A stretch of DNA of 64,000 bases from Corynespora cassiicola (taxonomy: Eukaryota; Ascomycota; Dothideomycetes; Pleosporales; Corynesporascaceae). The notes under the pieces are model-generated. The model was not told the DNA's origin, ran no database searches, and worked only from the letters and a program-made list of their open reading frames with translations. This document shows positions 34,521 to 45,516 of the stretch, one piece after another; position 1 is the first letter of the stretch, and the number at the start of each line of letters is the position of its first letter. The stretch is from contig JAEUWY010000001.1 in the NCBI GenBank assembly GCA_022059125.1, positions 3,162,001-3,226,000 on the forward strand, given 5' to 3'. Both the position numbers and the translations under genes were made by a program.

Positions 34521-35441
34521 AATTGTGAAAGGTAGATAAACTTGAACTCTAAGACCATAGCCATTATTTTTCTATTAAGAAAATCAGAAACGGACACTGT
34601 ATAGTTGCATAGATATTAGGATGTATTTATGAGGTCAACCCTTGTTGCTTCCCGGGAGCATAAATTGCGAGGGACATGTCTGACGGATTTGAAAATGTGA
34701 TCTGAGCACAGAAAGCTCCTGGGGGATTTGAGAATATCTAAAATCAGCGATGGAGGTTCCAATAAAAGACTACACAGATATAAATGGCCCTCATCAGCGC
34801 TTTCTATCCCATATTAGAATATATCTGTCATACACATAAGATCTCCTTCTTAACATTAAGAAAAATTGACGAGCAAGGTATGTTTCATATGCTTAATATT
34901 CTCATATTTTAATCAGATAACTTATTGCATCCTACAAGGTATTCAAGTAGTAGAATTGGCAAAATCACACGCGGACCGGAGTCCAAAAATCGCAGAACAG
35001 ACACACAAGGGCTATCCCTAAACAATGCCCGGAGACACAGAAACCCACAAGGTATATGTGATTCCATTTTGTATAACTTCCATTAGTCCCTATTAGTCTT
35101 CATGCATTGATTTACTAGTGACCACCAAGACCTGTCTAGCTTAGTTGAGCGAAGAGGCCCTACACTTATCCCCGAATCACGTTTACCTCCGGTACCAAGC
35201 CGGGGACGACTTCTCATACTTATAGTATGTCCCGGACTTTGCTTATCACCGTATATGAGGGGAGTGGGGCTACTCTCTTTCGGGTAATAGTGCTTACTAA
35301 GATAAGCTACTGTGAATTGGCGCCGCTCTACTTATTTGTCTCATATTCCGCGCCGAGAACCAAAGTATCTCAGGTCCAGAAATATTCGAAAAAACATCAG
35401 AGTACACAGAATCATCTGCGTACAAATCAGCTATCTTTGAG
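34521..35441. other. AT-rich intergenic region
   Basis: Between the PKS relic and the SDR gene. Several stop-dense stretches. No further PKS domain could be read here in any frame. Confidence 0.45.
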
Positions 35442-36323
35442 ATGGCAGCTCGTTGGTTCGAACAGGGGGCCACGTTCGTTACTCCAGTAAAGGATACATA
35501 CCCGTTTATATCCGATTTCAACCTAGGATCTTTCCATGGAAAATCAGCCCTAGTGACGGGGTCATCAAGAGGAATCGGACTACAGACAGCAATTCATCTT
35601 GCCAAGGCTGGTTGTTCCAAAATCGCTCTCGCAGCACGCTCTTCCCTTTCAGATGCCAAAGAGTTGGTCGAGAAAGCAGCAGCTGACGCTAAAACCGACA
35701 TTAAAATCCTTACTTTGGATCTAGACGTCTCATCTGTTGAGTCGGTAGAGGCTGCCGTCACGGAAGTGAAGAAAGCGTTCGGAAACCTTGATCTCCTCGT
35801 CAACAATGCGGGGTTTCTATCCAAACACTCTCTCATCGGCGAAAGCGACCCGTCGGTGTACTGGAAGACGTGGGAGACAAACATCAACGGCACCTATCTC
35901 TGCACGCGTGCCTTTCTACCACTGTTGCTGGAATCTACTCTCAAGACAGTGATCAACATGTCTAGCTCCGGCGGCCATGTCGTCTTTCCGGGCGCTTCAG
36001 CATACCAGACCACCAAGTTTGCAGTATGCAGGTTTACGGAATTTTTGGACGCCGAGTATGCAGAGAAGGGCTTGATCGCGATCGCACTTAATCCTGGAGC
36101 AGTGAAGACAAAGTTATCGTCCGTATTGCCCAGTTCTTTGGAGAAGTATCTTGAAGATACGGTTGAATTGTCAGCTGATACCGTCGTTTGGATAAGCAAA
36201 GAAAGAAGGAACTGGCTTGCGGGCAGGTTCGTGACTGCAACTTGGAACATGGAAGAGCTGGAGAAGCGCAAAGAGGAGATTTCGGAAAAGGATCTTCTGA
36301 AATTCAAGATGGATTTCGCTTAA
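35442..36323 (+). CDS. Short-chain dehydrogenase/reductase
   Basis: A 293-residue intronless enzyme of the classical SDR family, acting with NAD(P)(H) on an unknown alcohol or carbonyl substrate in the cytosol. The Rossmann motif TGSSRGIG is at residues 39-46, NNAG at 121-124, the catalytic Ser in the INMSSSGG strand (about 174-176) and YQTTK gives Tyr188 and Lys192. A proline-glycine step (LNPGAVKT) after the active site is also typical. The first 30 residues form an extra N-terminal helix common in fungal members. The ATG at 35442 is the only sensible start. It lies between a PKS relic and a sugar porter. Confidence 0.92.
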   Translation: MAARWFEQGATFVTPVKDTYPFISDFNLGSFHGKSALVTGSSRGIGLQTAIHLAKAGCSKIALAARSSLSDAKELVEKAAADAKTDIKILTLDLDVSSVESVEAAVTEVKKAFGNLDLLVNNAGFLSKHSLIGESDPSVYWKTWETNINGTYLCTRAFLPLLLESTLKTVINMSSSGGHVVFPGASAYQTTKFAVCRFTEFLDAEYAEKGLIAIALNPGAVKTKLSSVLPSSLEKYLEDTVELSADTVVWISKERRNWLAGRFVTATWNMEELEKRKEEISEKDLLKFKMDFA

Positions 36324-36452
36324 CACCGTGTCAATTTCGTAGTGGTTAGGATTAGAATATGATGATGCGCAAAGAAATGCCAACATAGGTTGCTAGATTG
36401 TCAAGGTCCCATAAACATGATGAAATAGCGACCGGAATAAAAGGTTGAAAGC

Positions 36453-38309
36453 TTAGACCTCCTCATATTTCTCATGATGCCCTTTGCCTTGTCCCTGCTC
36501 TCCATGCTGCACAGCTTTGATTGCGTCAGTCTCAAGTGTCATGCTCAGCCCAATCTCGCGCCTGGCCTCTGCCATCAAAATCGCATCCTCGGCACCAGTG
36601 CGACTCTTGAACACGCGATCCATTTCTTCCAGAGTAGCACCCTTTGTTTCTGGCAACTGGAAGTGCACCCAGACAATACCACATGCGAGGAACACGGCGA
36701 AGAAGATGTAGGTACCCCATGACCAGGCTTCAAGCATAGCCGGGACGTAGAAGGCCACCGCAAAGTTGTTCAACTAGATATCGTCAGTAAACCGTAGGAT
36801 TAAAACACATCGGATCAAAAACTTACCCAATTGCTCGATGCGCCGATGGAGGCCCCCTTTGCGCGGATAGACAGTGGGAAGATCTCCGATACCAGAGTCC
36901 AAGAGACAGGGCCCCACGTCGCTCCGAATGCACCAACATAAAGCCAAATGAAGGCAACAACAATCCAGCCTTCCGCCTTGTGCGCCACCCAATCATGTCG
37001 GAATTTTGCCACCATGATACCGGCAATAACCATGCATATCCACATGACGACAGAGCCAACTTGAAGCATGGGCTTGCGGCCAAATTTGTCAATCACTGCC
37101 ATGGCTGGCAAAGTGCTGATGAAGAAGACAACACCAGTGACGCCAGTTGCGAGCAAAGCCTGAGTGCCACCAGTCAATCCCAGGGACATGAAGACATTCG
37201 AAGCATAGTAGATGATGGCATCAATACCAGACCACTGCTGGAAGAACATGACGAGCCAAGCCGTGGCAACACGCTTGAAGTTGTCCCACGTGCGCACGAT
37301 TTGGTAGTACTGCGCGAACTCGCGCGTCCACACGCTGCCCTTCTCCTTGGCGGCAAGGTTGGGGAAGTGCTTTTCAAAGTTGCGCTGCTCGAAGAGGGCC
37401 TCAGCTTTGATTTCCTTGAACTCGATCTGGATGAGTTCGTGTTCGACGGGGAGCTTGCGGAGGTAGCTGAGCGTTTTCAGGGCTTCTTCGTCTCGGCCTT
37501 TCTTGACGAGCCATCGTGGGGAGAATGGGAGCCACCAAATTCCTACGGCAAGGATAGCAGCCGGAATTCCTTGGATTATGGAAGGGAGCTGCCATGCGAG
37601 GTTTGATTGGCTCTCGCCGGTACCGCCAATGTAGTTGCTGCAGATGATTAGAAGCGATCTAGAAAATACACCAAGTATCCATGCACTTACGAGGCGTAAC
37701 CAATCCAGAATGAAAGCATGATACCCAAGATGGTTGCAAACTGGTAGAAAGACACAATCAATCCACGAAGCTCGGGGGCAGAAATCTCGGCATTGTAGAG
37801 TGGACCAACACCAGAGAAGGTGCCAACTCCAATGCCAGTGAAGAATCTTCCGGCGTATAGCATAGCGGGATTGTGGTGACCGGCACCGCAGTAAAGGTAT
37901 GATCCGAGAACGACCCAGCAGCAAGCACTAAACATGGTGTACTTGCGAGAAAAGACCTCACCGAGCACACCAGCAGAAAGCGAGCCCAGGATACCGCCGA
38001 GTTGGAGGATAGAGGTCAGCCATCCTTTGGCTGAAGAGGAGTTGACGACCGAAGGGAAGTTGTCCATGAAGCGGGTCATGACGAGGGACTGTCCGAGAAC
38101 ACCTTGCTGGTAGCCATATTCGAAACCTCCGAAGCTGATATCTAGTAAGCACTTGCTACATGGTTGGGGTTCTGATGGTCATACGAAGCAAAGAAGGCAA
38201 TCAACAGCAATTTAGGGTTGTGCATCAAGGTTCGCCATCGGTTCTTGTAAGCCTCGTTGGTCCGCACCTGGGCCGAAGTGACAGAGGCGTTGCGGGTTGT
38301 GGCATCCAT
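36453..38309 (-). CDS. MFS sugar porter
   Basis: The product is 566 residues from four exons: 38309-38185, 38134-37691, 37637-36827 and 36773-36453. Phases close at all three junctions. It belongs to the sugar porter family of the major facilitator superfamily, with twelve predicted membrane helices in the plasma membrane. Signatures include YGYQQGVLGQSLV in helix 1, GRFFTGIGVG, FSPRWLVKKGR before the central loop, QQWSGIDAIIYYA in helix 7, DKFGRKP, and PETKGATLEEM at the end of helix 12. The C-terminal tail is polar, with His and Gly. The substrate cannot be read from sequence; a hexose, disaccharide or related polyol is likely. It is convergent with the SDR gene (129 bp between stops). Confidence 0.92.
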
Positions 38310-39251
38310 GTTGGCTGGCTTCACCGTTCACTCTCGCAGGCTTGCTGAGACGTTGAGGGAGATGTTCTCGCGGCTGCGCAGAAAATTCCACAGATTTCAG
38401 ACTACGAACCGGACAGAGGAGCGACCTTATACCAAAAGACTCCATTCTAAACTAGGCGTGTGCTCCCCATGGCACTTTGAGCAGGCGTATTACTTGATTC
38501 GACCGCCTCCAGGTTTGCAGAATGCGGGCCTCCACATGGCGCCAATCTGGACTGCAACTGCAACACTCCGGGGTGGGGATGATGACCCTTGTAAAAAATA
38601 AGGTCATCAATTGCCGTTTTCACGGGCAATGACGGGAAGATGCCGAGCGGCGATGATGGAAACGGCTGGATTAGGGGAGCGGTGGCTATAATTGCCACTT
38701 TAGGACAGGATGGCACCCTGCCCGAGGGATGCCTGGGCACATGTCGGCGAGCTAGTCATGTAGTGGACAGGTCCCGGGCCCATTTCAGAGCACAATTGCC
38801 AGCATAACTCTCCAGAATGCCAGACGGTGTAGTCAGAGCGCGCAGATTTTTTTCTGCCGTGCCCGTATTCCGACTATCGGCATCGTAGGCGTCGGCATGC
38901 TAGCCTGGCCGCAGTTGCGCCGAGGTACAACGGTGTTTCTCCTCCGATGAGATGGAGACTGTTGCCAAGCTACAAGACAAGTCCATGGCGCTCCTTCGCG
39001 ATTGATGATGCGGATGGCCTTTTTGTTCACGGTATCGAGGGGTCGAGGGAGATGTCCATGATTGAGGGGGCGGCTAGCGGCTATGTCCGGGCTATGTCCG
39101 GGCGGCTAGGCAGTCCCAGCCCTCAGTCCCCGCGGCCTTCGCTGTTTCGGCCAGCTGTCCCCGCCACCCCACAACCCCCGCCTCGAACTCCTACCCGCAG
39201 CACCCCCCACACGTGATATACTTACTTCTATCTATCTCCTAGCATCCCGAT
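38310..39251. other. Divergent promoter region
   Basis: About 940 bp between the sugar porter and the F-box gene. It contains an 11-12 bp tandem duplication (gctatgtccgg twice at about 39079-39101) and a CT-rich leader before 39252. Confidence 0.45.
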
Positions 39252-40523
39252 ATGATAATCGAGCTCGAGAAGAGCCAGGACGGCGCTGGCCTGGCGCGCG
39301 ATCGCCTCGCTGTCCTCCCTGACGAGCTGCTGCTGCACATCTTCGAACTCTTGGGCCGCATGTCGAAGCGCTCTCTCTGCGCCGTGTCACGACTGAACAA
39401 GAAGTACCACCAGCTCAGTGACGCCGTGCTCTACAAGAGCATCCTGTTCAACACCCCGGAGCTGCATCTTACCTTCAGCGAGTCCCTGGGCCGACGCCCA
39501 CGCCGTGGCTCAGCCATCCACGAGATCAAGCTCGCATATCCATCCTCGGAGCTCTCGCAGCTTGCTCTTGATAGGCCTGTTCATGGATCTTATATTGATC
39601 CTTCCCGCTTCGAGGGTCTCTCGCGCACCCTCTCTATCATGTCCAACCTCGAGAAGCTCGACATCTCGGTACCCGATGTGCTCCTGCATGGCATTGGCTC
39701 CTTGTTCAATGGACCTTTTGACCTTGCCTGCCTCAAGTCCTGCACTTTATTTTATCAGTGTGCCAATGATGAGTACTGGGATCTGCGCGAGAACATTCAC
39801 ATCTTTGCCCACCCAACCCTCGAGTCGCTCACCATCAAAAGAGCAAAGTTGGATGAGCAAGGTTTCGATTTTCTCGAACGGCCTCACGAGACCGCCTTAA
39901 AGAAGCTTGAGCTTATCGAGTGCGACATGAATGATGACGGCCTCTCCGATCTCCTCGAATTTCCAGAAGCGCTAGAAGAGTTTGTCATGACACAGAGTGA
40001 AGAGCCGTCGCCTGAGCTGGAAGAGAGTTCCGACAGCCTCGCCGACTACATCGTCGCCCTCAAGTCCCAAGCGCAGTCACTAAAAAGCATTACTATCGAT
40101 CATCCCTCGCTTGGCTGCCGCAAGGCACTTCGCATGCGAGAGTTTGTCTCCATGAAGACACTCCGCGTAAACTGGGACTACCAGCTTTTCGGCAAATCGT
40201 CCAAGAAGCCGAGACTTCATTCTTTGGGGCTTCCGCCCGAGTTGGAGGTGCTTGAATTGTTCAATGAGCTTGGCACGGATGACGAGGTTACTGATCTTTT
40301 TGTCAACTTTATTGAAAACAAAAACTCTGTTGCTCGAAGATGGAAAAGAATGGTGGTTGTTGGAGACGACGACGGAAACGTCTGTAAGGACATTAAAAAT
40401 GTGTGTCAAGAGCAAGGATTACAGTTAGATATTATTGGAGCCATGGACGTAGACATAGACTCGGTCGCAGACGTGGACTCAGAAGCGGACGCAGACATAG
40501 ACTCAGAAGGGGATAGTTGTTGA
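39252..40523 (+). CDS. F-box/leucine-rich protein
   Basis: A 423-residue intronless gene. Residues about 18-62 form an F-box (LAVLPDELLLHIFELLG, then LCAVSRLNKKYHQLS and AVLYKSILF), which in known proteins binds Skp1 in SCF ubiquitin ligases. The remainder has irregular leucine-rich repeats (for example LEKLDISV, LESLTIKRAKL, LKKLELIECDMNDDGL), the presumed substrate-binding part. The C-terminus is an acidic repetitive tail (DVDIDS, DVDSEADADIDSEGD). The ATG at 39252 starts the homologous region. The target is unknown. Confidence 0.85.
   Translation: MIIELEKSQDGAGLARDRLAVLPDELLLHIFELLGRMSKRSLCAVSRLNKKYHQLSDAVLYKSILFNTPELHLTFSESLGRRPRRGSAIHEIKLAYPSSELSQLALDRPVHGSYIDPSRFEGLSRTLSIMSNLEKLDISVPDVLLHGIGSLFNGPFDLACLKSCTLFYQCANDEYWDLRENIHIFAHPTLESLTIKRAKLDEQGFDFLERPHETALKKLELIECDMNDDGLSDLLEFPEALEEFVMTQSEEPSPELEESSDSLADYIVALKSQAQSLKSITIDHPSLGCRKALRMREFVSMKTLRVNWDYQLFGKSSKKPRLHSLGLPPELEVLELFNELGTDDEVTDLFVNFIENKNSVARRWKRMVVVGDDDGNVCKDIKNVCQEQGLQLDIIGAMDVDIDSVADVDSEADADIDSEGDSC
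40445..40509 (+). repeat. GAC-rich coding minisatellite
   Basis: Repeats of GACGTAGACATAGAC/TCG type at the end of the F-box gene, giving an alternating Asp-rich tail. Confidence 0.7.
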
Positions 40524-40649
40524 TCTCTTTGGACTAGTAAAACTTATTTTTAGAGTATAAACAGACTATACACGATTCAACCGACTTTAAGATTACAAGA
40601 TTTGAGGTCACAAGACAGTATCCAGGGATACCCCGATCCCAAATGGCAG

Positions 40650-41345
40650 CTAACTAAACATATAGTTCCTAATCTCTCTCATACTCTGCCTTCTCTGCTC
40701 TTCCATCTTCTGTGACCACTTTATCAGCTCAATTACATTCGGATAAGGTACATTGTCGCCAACAGGCCACTCCTCTTTGGGGAAAACTTTGTAAATCTCC
40801 TCCATCTCCCCATTCGTACAGCCAGCCACCTGAGTATCCCACTGAGTAGGATCTCCGCACTCTTTAATATTTTCCCAGATCAAGGCCGACAGTTTGAACA
40901 GATTCTGAGCCTTTTGGAGGATAGCACGGGCCACATCTCGAATCTGGTCGAACTTGATTATTCCTTCTTCCTCGGGCAATTGATGGGCTAGAGCAGCCAG
41001 GTTCAGGTACGAAATGTCCAATGGCCACTCTTCCGGAGGAAATATTTGCGTGATGTAGTCCAGATCACCGTCCAGATCACCGTCCAGATCACCATCCCCG
41101 TATCCCTGGATCATCTGATCCCAGGTCTCGGGTGTCACGTGAGAGTCTGGCATGTAGGCGGTGGCAAATAGACGGGAGATGTGGTCGATGTGCTTCCATA
41201 CATCGAACAGGTTGCTGCCTGTTTTCCAAATCATGTGCGCCTTTTCGTATAACATGGATGAGTTGTGGATTACAGGGGCTCCCCTGGAGCGAGTATAGGT
41301 TTGTGATATATTTTCCATGTCCTGCCGTATGCTTCTATTACTCAT
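40650..41345 (-). CDS. Hypothetical protein with duplicated domain, 231 aa
   Basis: I do not recognise the family. The protein contains two copies of a roughly 85-residue unit. Each has a helical stretch, W-[DT]-x-Q near the middle, a Gly then Gly-[DE]-[LM], and the hallmark [IV]FPxEEWP, followed by a Tyr-Asn and a further helix. The copies are at about residues 33-125 and 135-225. The first copy is expanded by three direct GDLD units from a 12-bp repeat. There is no signal peptide or membrane segment, so it is probably cytosolic. The ATG at 41345 is the first in frame. It is convergent with the F-box gene. Confidence 0.7.
   Translation of the reverse strand: MSNRSIRQDMENISQTYTRSRGAPVIHNSSMLYEKAHMIWKTGSNLFDVWKHIDHISRLFATAYMPDSHVTPETWDQMIQGYGDGDLDGDLDGDLDYITQIFPPEEWPLDISYLNLAALAHQLPEEEGIIKFDQIRDVARAILQKAQNLFKLSALIWENIKECGDPTQWDTQVAGCTNGEMEEIYKVFPKEEWPVGDNVPYPNVIELIKWSQKMEEQRRQSMREIRNYMFS
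41059..41094 (-). repeat. Three 12-bp direct repeats in coding sequence
   Basis: Three consecutive copies of TCCAGATCACCG (the last ending in A), encoding GDLD three times in frame on the minus strand. Confidence 0.95.
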
Positions 41346-42678
41346 GATGGCTATATTATGTTATTTTCTTGTTTTAGTGCTGGAGTTTTATTGATGGCAG
41401 CTTGTACATTAAGGTTCGAGCGGATCTCTGGTTTCAGAAATTCATGTAGCGTTCTTGGTTGAACACTGGAGCTTAGTCTATCATTTTATATCAATACATA
41501 GACGAACTTTTTGTCTCAGAATTTGATTCACAGGCAGAAGTCAATCTCCTTTGGCTAGTTTTTTTGCCTTCACAGTAGCTTGATCCTGTGACTGACGCTT
41601 GGGCCACTAATACTGCAATTTCTCCCCACTGTCTGTCACCATCATGTTTTCTTGAAACCGTCAAATATTGAATATTATTTTATTCTATATCTTGAGCCAT
41701 TAATACATATCTTAATCGGCGTACATTTTGTCCGTTGAGATTGTTGATATTTAAAACCACAGTGAGCTGTTCTTGCCCCAGTCACTCCCGCAAACAACAC
41801 CTTCGGAGCTATGCATTCATTTACCCTCTTTCGGCGTGGGACATAAATTAAATATAATCATCGCTAGTACTGGACGCATCTAGAAACTGTTCTCTATAGG
41901 CTTGTTAGAAGTTGTGGTGTCCAGCCATTTCCAATGTTAATCAAATATTGAAAGCTGCAACGTTCTTCCACGAACGAAATTCCGTTCATTACATAGTCCA
42001 AATCAATAAAAAAAGGTCGCGATCATTTGTATTTGAAAGCACGACATCTCAGTGCGGGCAAGGTTATCCTCACTTGCATCGTTTGTCCCTCCTGAAATTT
42101 TCCTAAGCAAATTTCAATACTGAAAACATTATGAAGTATCTATCATAGGCTTATTGTCCCCAAAGGCGATTTCCTAGCCCGAATATGAAGAGCGACAAAA
42201 GTCATCGAATCTTAAACTATATCCCAAACTGTCCTCCCATTAGCAATCCGACCATCGGGGATCCGATAGAAGTCTCCAGAGCGCTTGGCAGACACCCTTT
42301 TTCATATACGATCGACGCCTGATTGATGGATCTGGGCGGAGTAGCATACCAGTAGTTCGACCTCTGTGGCCGAATCTATTTATATTAGGACACCTCGTTT
42401 CGCTAAGAGCCTCCGCGCAACCCGGTATTCGAATCGCGGTTAATTCGCGGAGATTTTTAGCACTACAAGCGCCACCCTTGCGCAAGACCATCAATCTCGA
42501 TATCGCGAAACATTTTGATTAACTTGATTCGTATCCAATTTCGGGGCCTTGTGAGCGGGCTGACTGTCTGGCGGAGTACAAATGGTAGACTTTCGAAGCA
42601 AGTTGAAGATGTTATCTTACTTTGGTACTCGTTTGCAAATAGAAAAATTCAGGTCGGGGCTGAAGCGTGTTTATCATC
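41346..42678. other. AT-rich intergenic region
   Basis: About 1.3 kb upstream of the AA9 gene. The left half is AT-rich and stop-dense on both strands. A frame at 42.24-42.49 kb (minus) has no recognisable content. Confidence 0.45.
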
Positions 42679-43404
42679 ATGAAATTCACCACATCTTTAT
42701 TCGCCATCTCGGCGCTCGCATCTACAGCATTAGCCCACTGGAACTACGACCGCTTGATCCACAATGGAAAGATCGTCGGCGACTACTACACCTACATTCG
42801 CCGCACCTCCAACTCCAACTCTCCCGTCACCGACGTCGCCTCCAACGACATGCGCTGCAACGTCGGTGGCGCATCAGGTGCCAATACGCAGACCTACACC
42901 GTCGCCGCCGGCGACGAGATCGGCTTTGTCATCAACGTGAACTTTGGGCACCCGGGCCCTCAACAAGTGTACATCTCCAAGGCCCCCTCTGCAGCCAAAG
43001 ACTACGACGGAAGCGGGTCTTGGACCAAGATCTACAGTCTGACCACCAAGGCGATCACGGACCAGGGGCTGCAGTGGGCGGGCGACGGTATGACTTCGTT
43101 CTTGTTCAAGATCCCTGCCGAAACGCCTGCGGGCGAGTATCTCGTTCGTGCAGAGGGGTTGGCTCTGCATGGGGCTGGAACCGTCGGTGGGGCACAGTGG
43201 TATATTGGGTGTGCGCAGATCAAGGTTACTGGGAGCGGGAGTGGCAATCTGAGCCCTAGTGTCAAGATTCCGGGCGTTTACAAGGGAGATGAACCGGGGA
43301 TCAAGATCAATATTTATTATCCGCCTCCGACTAGCTATACGGCTCCCGGGCCGGCGCTCTGGCCGGCAGGGACGCAGGAGCAACACGCTGCCAAGCAGCT
43401 ATGA
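42679..43404 (+). CDS. AA9 lytic polysaccharide monooxygenase
   Basis: A 241-residue intronless gene for a secreted copper enzyme that oxidatively cleaves cellulose or related beta-glucans. The signal peptide is residues 1-19, with cleavage after ALA exposing His20, which with His91 (FGHPGPQQ) forms the copper histidine brace. Tyr175 within GGAQWYIGCAQI is the axial residue and Gln173 belongs to the conserved active-site set. Cys60 and Cys178 should form the usual disulfide. The catalytic domain ends around residue 222 and no CBM1 follows, only a short Pro-rich tail. The ATG at 42679 is used, since the frame upstream has only a GTG and would spoil the signal peptide. Confidence 0.95.
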   Translation: MKFTTSLFAISALASTALAHWNYDRLIHNGKIVGDYYTYIRRTSNSNSPVTDVASNDMRCNVGGASGANTQTYTVAAGDEIGFVINVNFGHPGPQQVYISKAPSAAKDYDGSGSWTKIYSLTTKAITDQGLQWAGDGMTSFLFKIPAETPAGEYLVRAEGLALHGAGTVGGAQWYIGCAQIKVTGSGSGNLSPSVKIPGVYKGDEPGIKINIYYPPPTSYTAPGPALWPAGTQEQHAAKQL

Positions 43405-43534
43405 ATCAAGTGGGCAGCAAATATGAATTTGACTTTTGTTATTTTTGGTGCCTTGTACTTTTTCGCACATCAATGAAGTTTGCCGACACTTTGGGGCCTG
43501 TATCCTGTGATAAACACTAGACTATCTCGCGGGT

Positions 43535-44092
43535 TCAGGCCCTTCGATCATCATTATCACCTCCCCTAGCAACTTTGATAAGCCCGTCAAGCCACTGTTG
43601 ATGTCCGTTGAGCATTGGGTCCGGCCTTGTCTCTGCGAGTTGTCTGGCCGGCACTCCAATCTGGCTCTCCTGAGTCAGGACTCGTACTCGACCATCTCCC
43701 AAATCCTCGATGAGCCAAGCGTGATAGACTTCCAGTCTCTCCTCTTCTTTGTCGCTGTCTTGCCATGCGCGCCAGGCCAGTCTCCCCACTTGTCCGTTCG
43801 CTGCGGGGGGTACACTTTCGGTGCATTCGCATGCCAGCGGCGGAAACCCGAATGTTGAGAACGAAAATTTCGCGCTTCTAGTCAGATCATGAGTGTCGTT
43901 ATCATCAGGAGGCGTGATTTGCGACGCGTTGGAATAGTAGGTGGGCCATTTGGTGGGATTGACAAGATAGGACCAGATTTTTGTTGCAGAGACGGACAAG
44001 GCAATTGTTTCGTTAGATACAAAGTTGTCGGTAGTGCCAGGGAGATATTTTGCGGGCCATATGATAGAAGGTGCAGTTCCGTGAGTCGTCAT
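43535..44092 (-). CDS. SRPBCC (START-like fold) protein
   Basis: A 185-residue protein with the helix-grip pattern of the polyketide-cyclase/dehydrase and lipid-transport superfamily: an early strand with ETIALSVSATKIWSYLVNPTKWPTYY (strand, helix, W-P pair), a middle strand, then WRAWQD and a VYHAWLIEDLGDGRVRVLTQES strand pair, and a C-terminal helix with QQWLDGLIKVA. Such proteins bind small hydrophobic ligands or catalyse their conversion; none can be named here. The ATG at 44092 is chosen because the frame upstream starts with a TTG. A TATATAAAT element lies about 120 bp upstream. Confidence 0.75.
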   Translation of the reverse strand: MTTHGTAPSIIWPAKYLPGTTDNFVSNETIALSVSATKIWSYLVNPTKWPTYYSNASQITPPDDNDTHDLTRSAKFSFSTFGFPPLACECTESVPPAANGQVGRLAWRAWQDSDKEEERLEVYHAWLIEDLGDGRVRVLTQESQIGVPARQLAETRPDPMLNGHQQWLDGLIKVARGGDNDDRRA

Positions 44093-44214
44093 TGTGTAAT
44101 ATAGTCGAAGGAAGCGCAACCTTTGACGTCCAAAAAGGTATGATCTTTGTAGAGCGTACTGATTTGTGAATATGAGAGATGACTGAAATTGTTTCAAAAT
44201 TTGTTCATCGCAGC

Positions 44215-44223
44215 ATTTATATA
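44215..44223 (-). promoter_or_regulatory. TATA box
   Basis: TATATAAAT on the minus strand, about 123 bp before the ATG of the SRPBCC gene. Confidence 0.45.
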
Positions 44224-45022
44224 AAAGATCGAGAATGAATTAATAATTGAGAAATGATTCTACTTACTTGTTGTACGAGCGTGACGAAATGTGAAAGCCT
44301 ACATCTGGTGATCGTCACAAGGATATGTTGTTGAGATCCATATTTTGAGATAATACTGATTAGTACATAAGTCTCATCCCCGTAGTTTCGTTTCGTTAAT
44401 GCGATAGTATCTCGATCAAGGTATCCTGATGACAAATGTAGCCTTTTTCTTCGTACAAACTAGTATTCGGCCCGAATCGTGGCTTCCCCAGAAGCCTCTA
44501 ACACAGCTGTATTTGCTCTCTTTGAAAATACATGGTTGTTATTGATTTCGCGGTGAACATTATTCTCAATTAAATTCAGAATATGTGGGTAATAGCATGT
44601 AGAACTTCCGAAGGCTTAAAGCTTGTTGGTGGCAATTCTAGGACGAAAAAAAGGAATGCATCCAATTTTGCAACGTTGATGGAACATGCACGCAATAAAA
44701 ACATGAAAAGGGACGTTTAGGCGTCACAAAGGCCCCTTTTCCCTCACGCTGATTATTGTTGTTCGACTCATAGATATGATGAGAGTAGAACTCGCCCTCT
44801 AGGAATAATTCAAGGACTGGAACTCGGAGCACTCTGCTCAGATAAAAGACGTATTAGTCTGTAGTTATTTCTTAACGCAAATCAAATCTATTGCCCCCAC
44901 TATTAATCTTATTCCCACCACGGACAAGGAGCTTTCAGAACCCGAAGATCTCACTCAAAATCCGTGATTAACAACCTCGACATTGTTCCTAGAACATGTC
45001 AGCGCATTTAAGAAATCGCATA
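44224..45022. other. AT-rich intergenic region
   Basis: About 0.8 kb, stop-dense on both strands. No RNA gene or repeat was seen. Confidence 0.45.
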
Positions 45023-45382
45023 TTACTGTAATATATACCCAACTGGATCGACAACGAAAGCGCTGTAATACGTAGGATGGTACTGGGGCCGAGTGCCTGG
45101 CTTGCCGTTGCATGTACCACCCGACTGAAGCGACCTCGCATGGAACTCGTCAACAACATCGTGACTATTTGCTCGGAAAGCAAAGTGGTATCCCAACACT
45201 TTGGAACCCTCTTTGCTATGTATCCAAAAGGGCATCGTGTGATTGTCGGTGCCAAGGCCAATGAGTTTTTCTGGGATCTCGACTTGCTTCAAGTATCCAA
45301 GTGGGGCCAGCGCAGCTAGGTAGAAGTTTACCACATCGTTGAACTTGGAGGACTCGACTGTGATACCGACGTGATCGAGCAT
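45023..45382 (-). CDS. Glyoxalase/VOC-fold protein
   Basis: A 119-residue protein of the vicinal oxygen chelate fold. The start MLDHVGITVESSKFNDVVNFY is the canonical first beta-alpha element, with the metal-ligand His at position 4. PFWI, VLGYHFAFRA, VDEFHARSLQSGG and YYSAFVVDPVG follow in order. Relatives range from glyoxalase I to dioxygenases and resistance proteins, so the substrate is open. It stops about ten residues before the usual end, where family members read GNNIE and a short tail; a final small exon was not found. The ATG at 45382 begins the homology. A TATATAAAG box is present upstream. Confidence 0.78.
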   Translation of the reverse strand: MLDHVGITVESSKFNDVVNFYLAALAPLGYLKQVEIPEKLIGLGTDNHTMPFWIHSKEGSKVLGYHFAFRANSHDVVDEFHARSLQSGGTCNGKPGTRPQYHPTYYSAFVVDPVGYILQ

Positions 45383-45507
45383 CGCGAAGTGGAGAATGGG
45401 GATGCCAAAGAGTTGTAAAATAAAACAAAGCTGGCCTGCAGGAAGATTGGTCGACAAGGAAGAAGGACGAGAAAAAGTTGATGATTTCTAACCCAGTACT
45501 TCTGCGG

Positions 45508-45516
45508 CTTTATATA
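45508..45516 (-). promoter_or_regulatory. TATA box
   Basis: TATATAAAG on the minus strand within GAGTATATAAAGC, about 126 bp before the ATG of the glyoxalase-fold gene. Confidence 0.5.
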
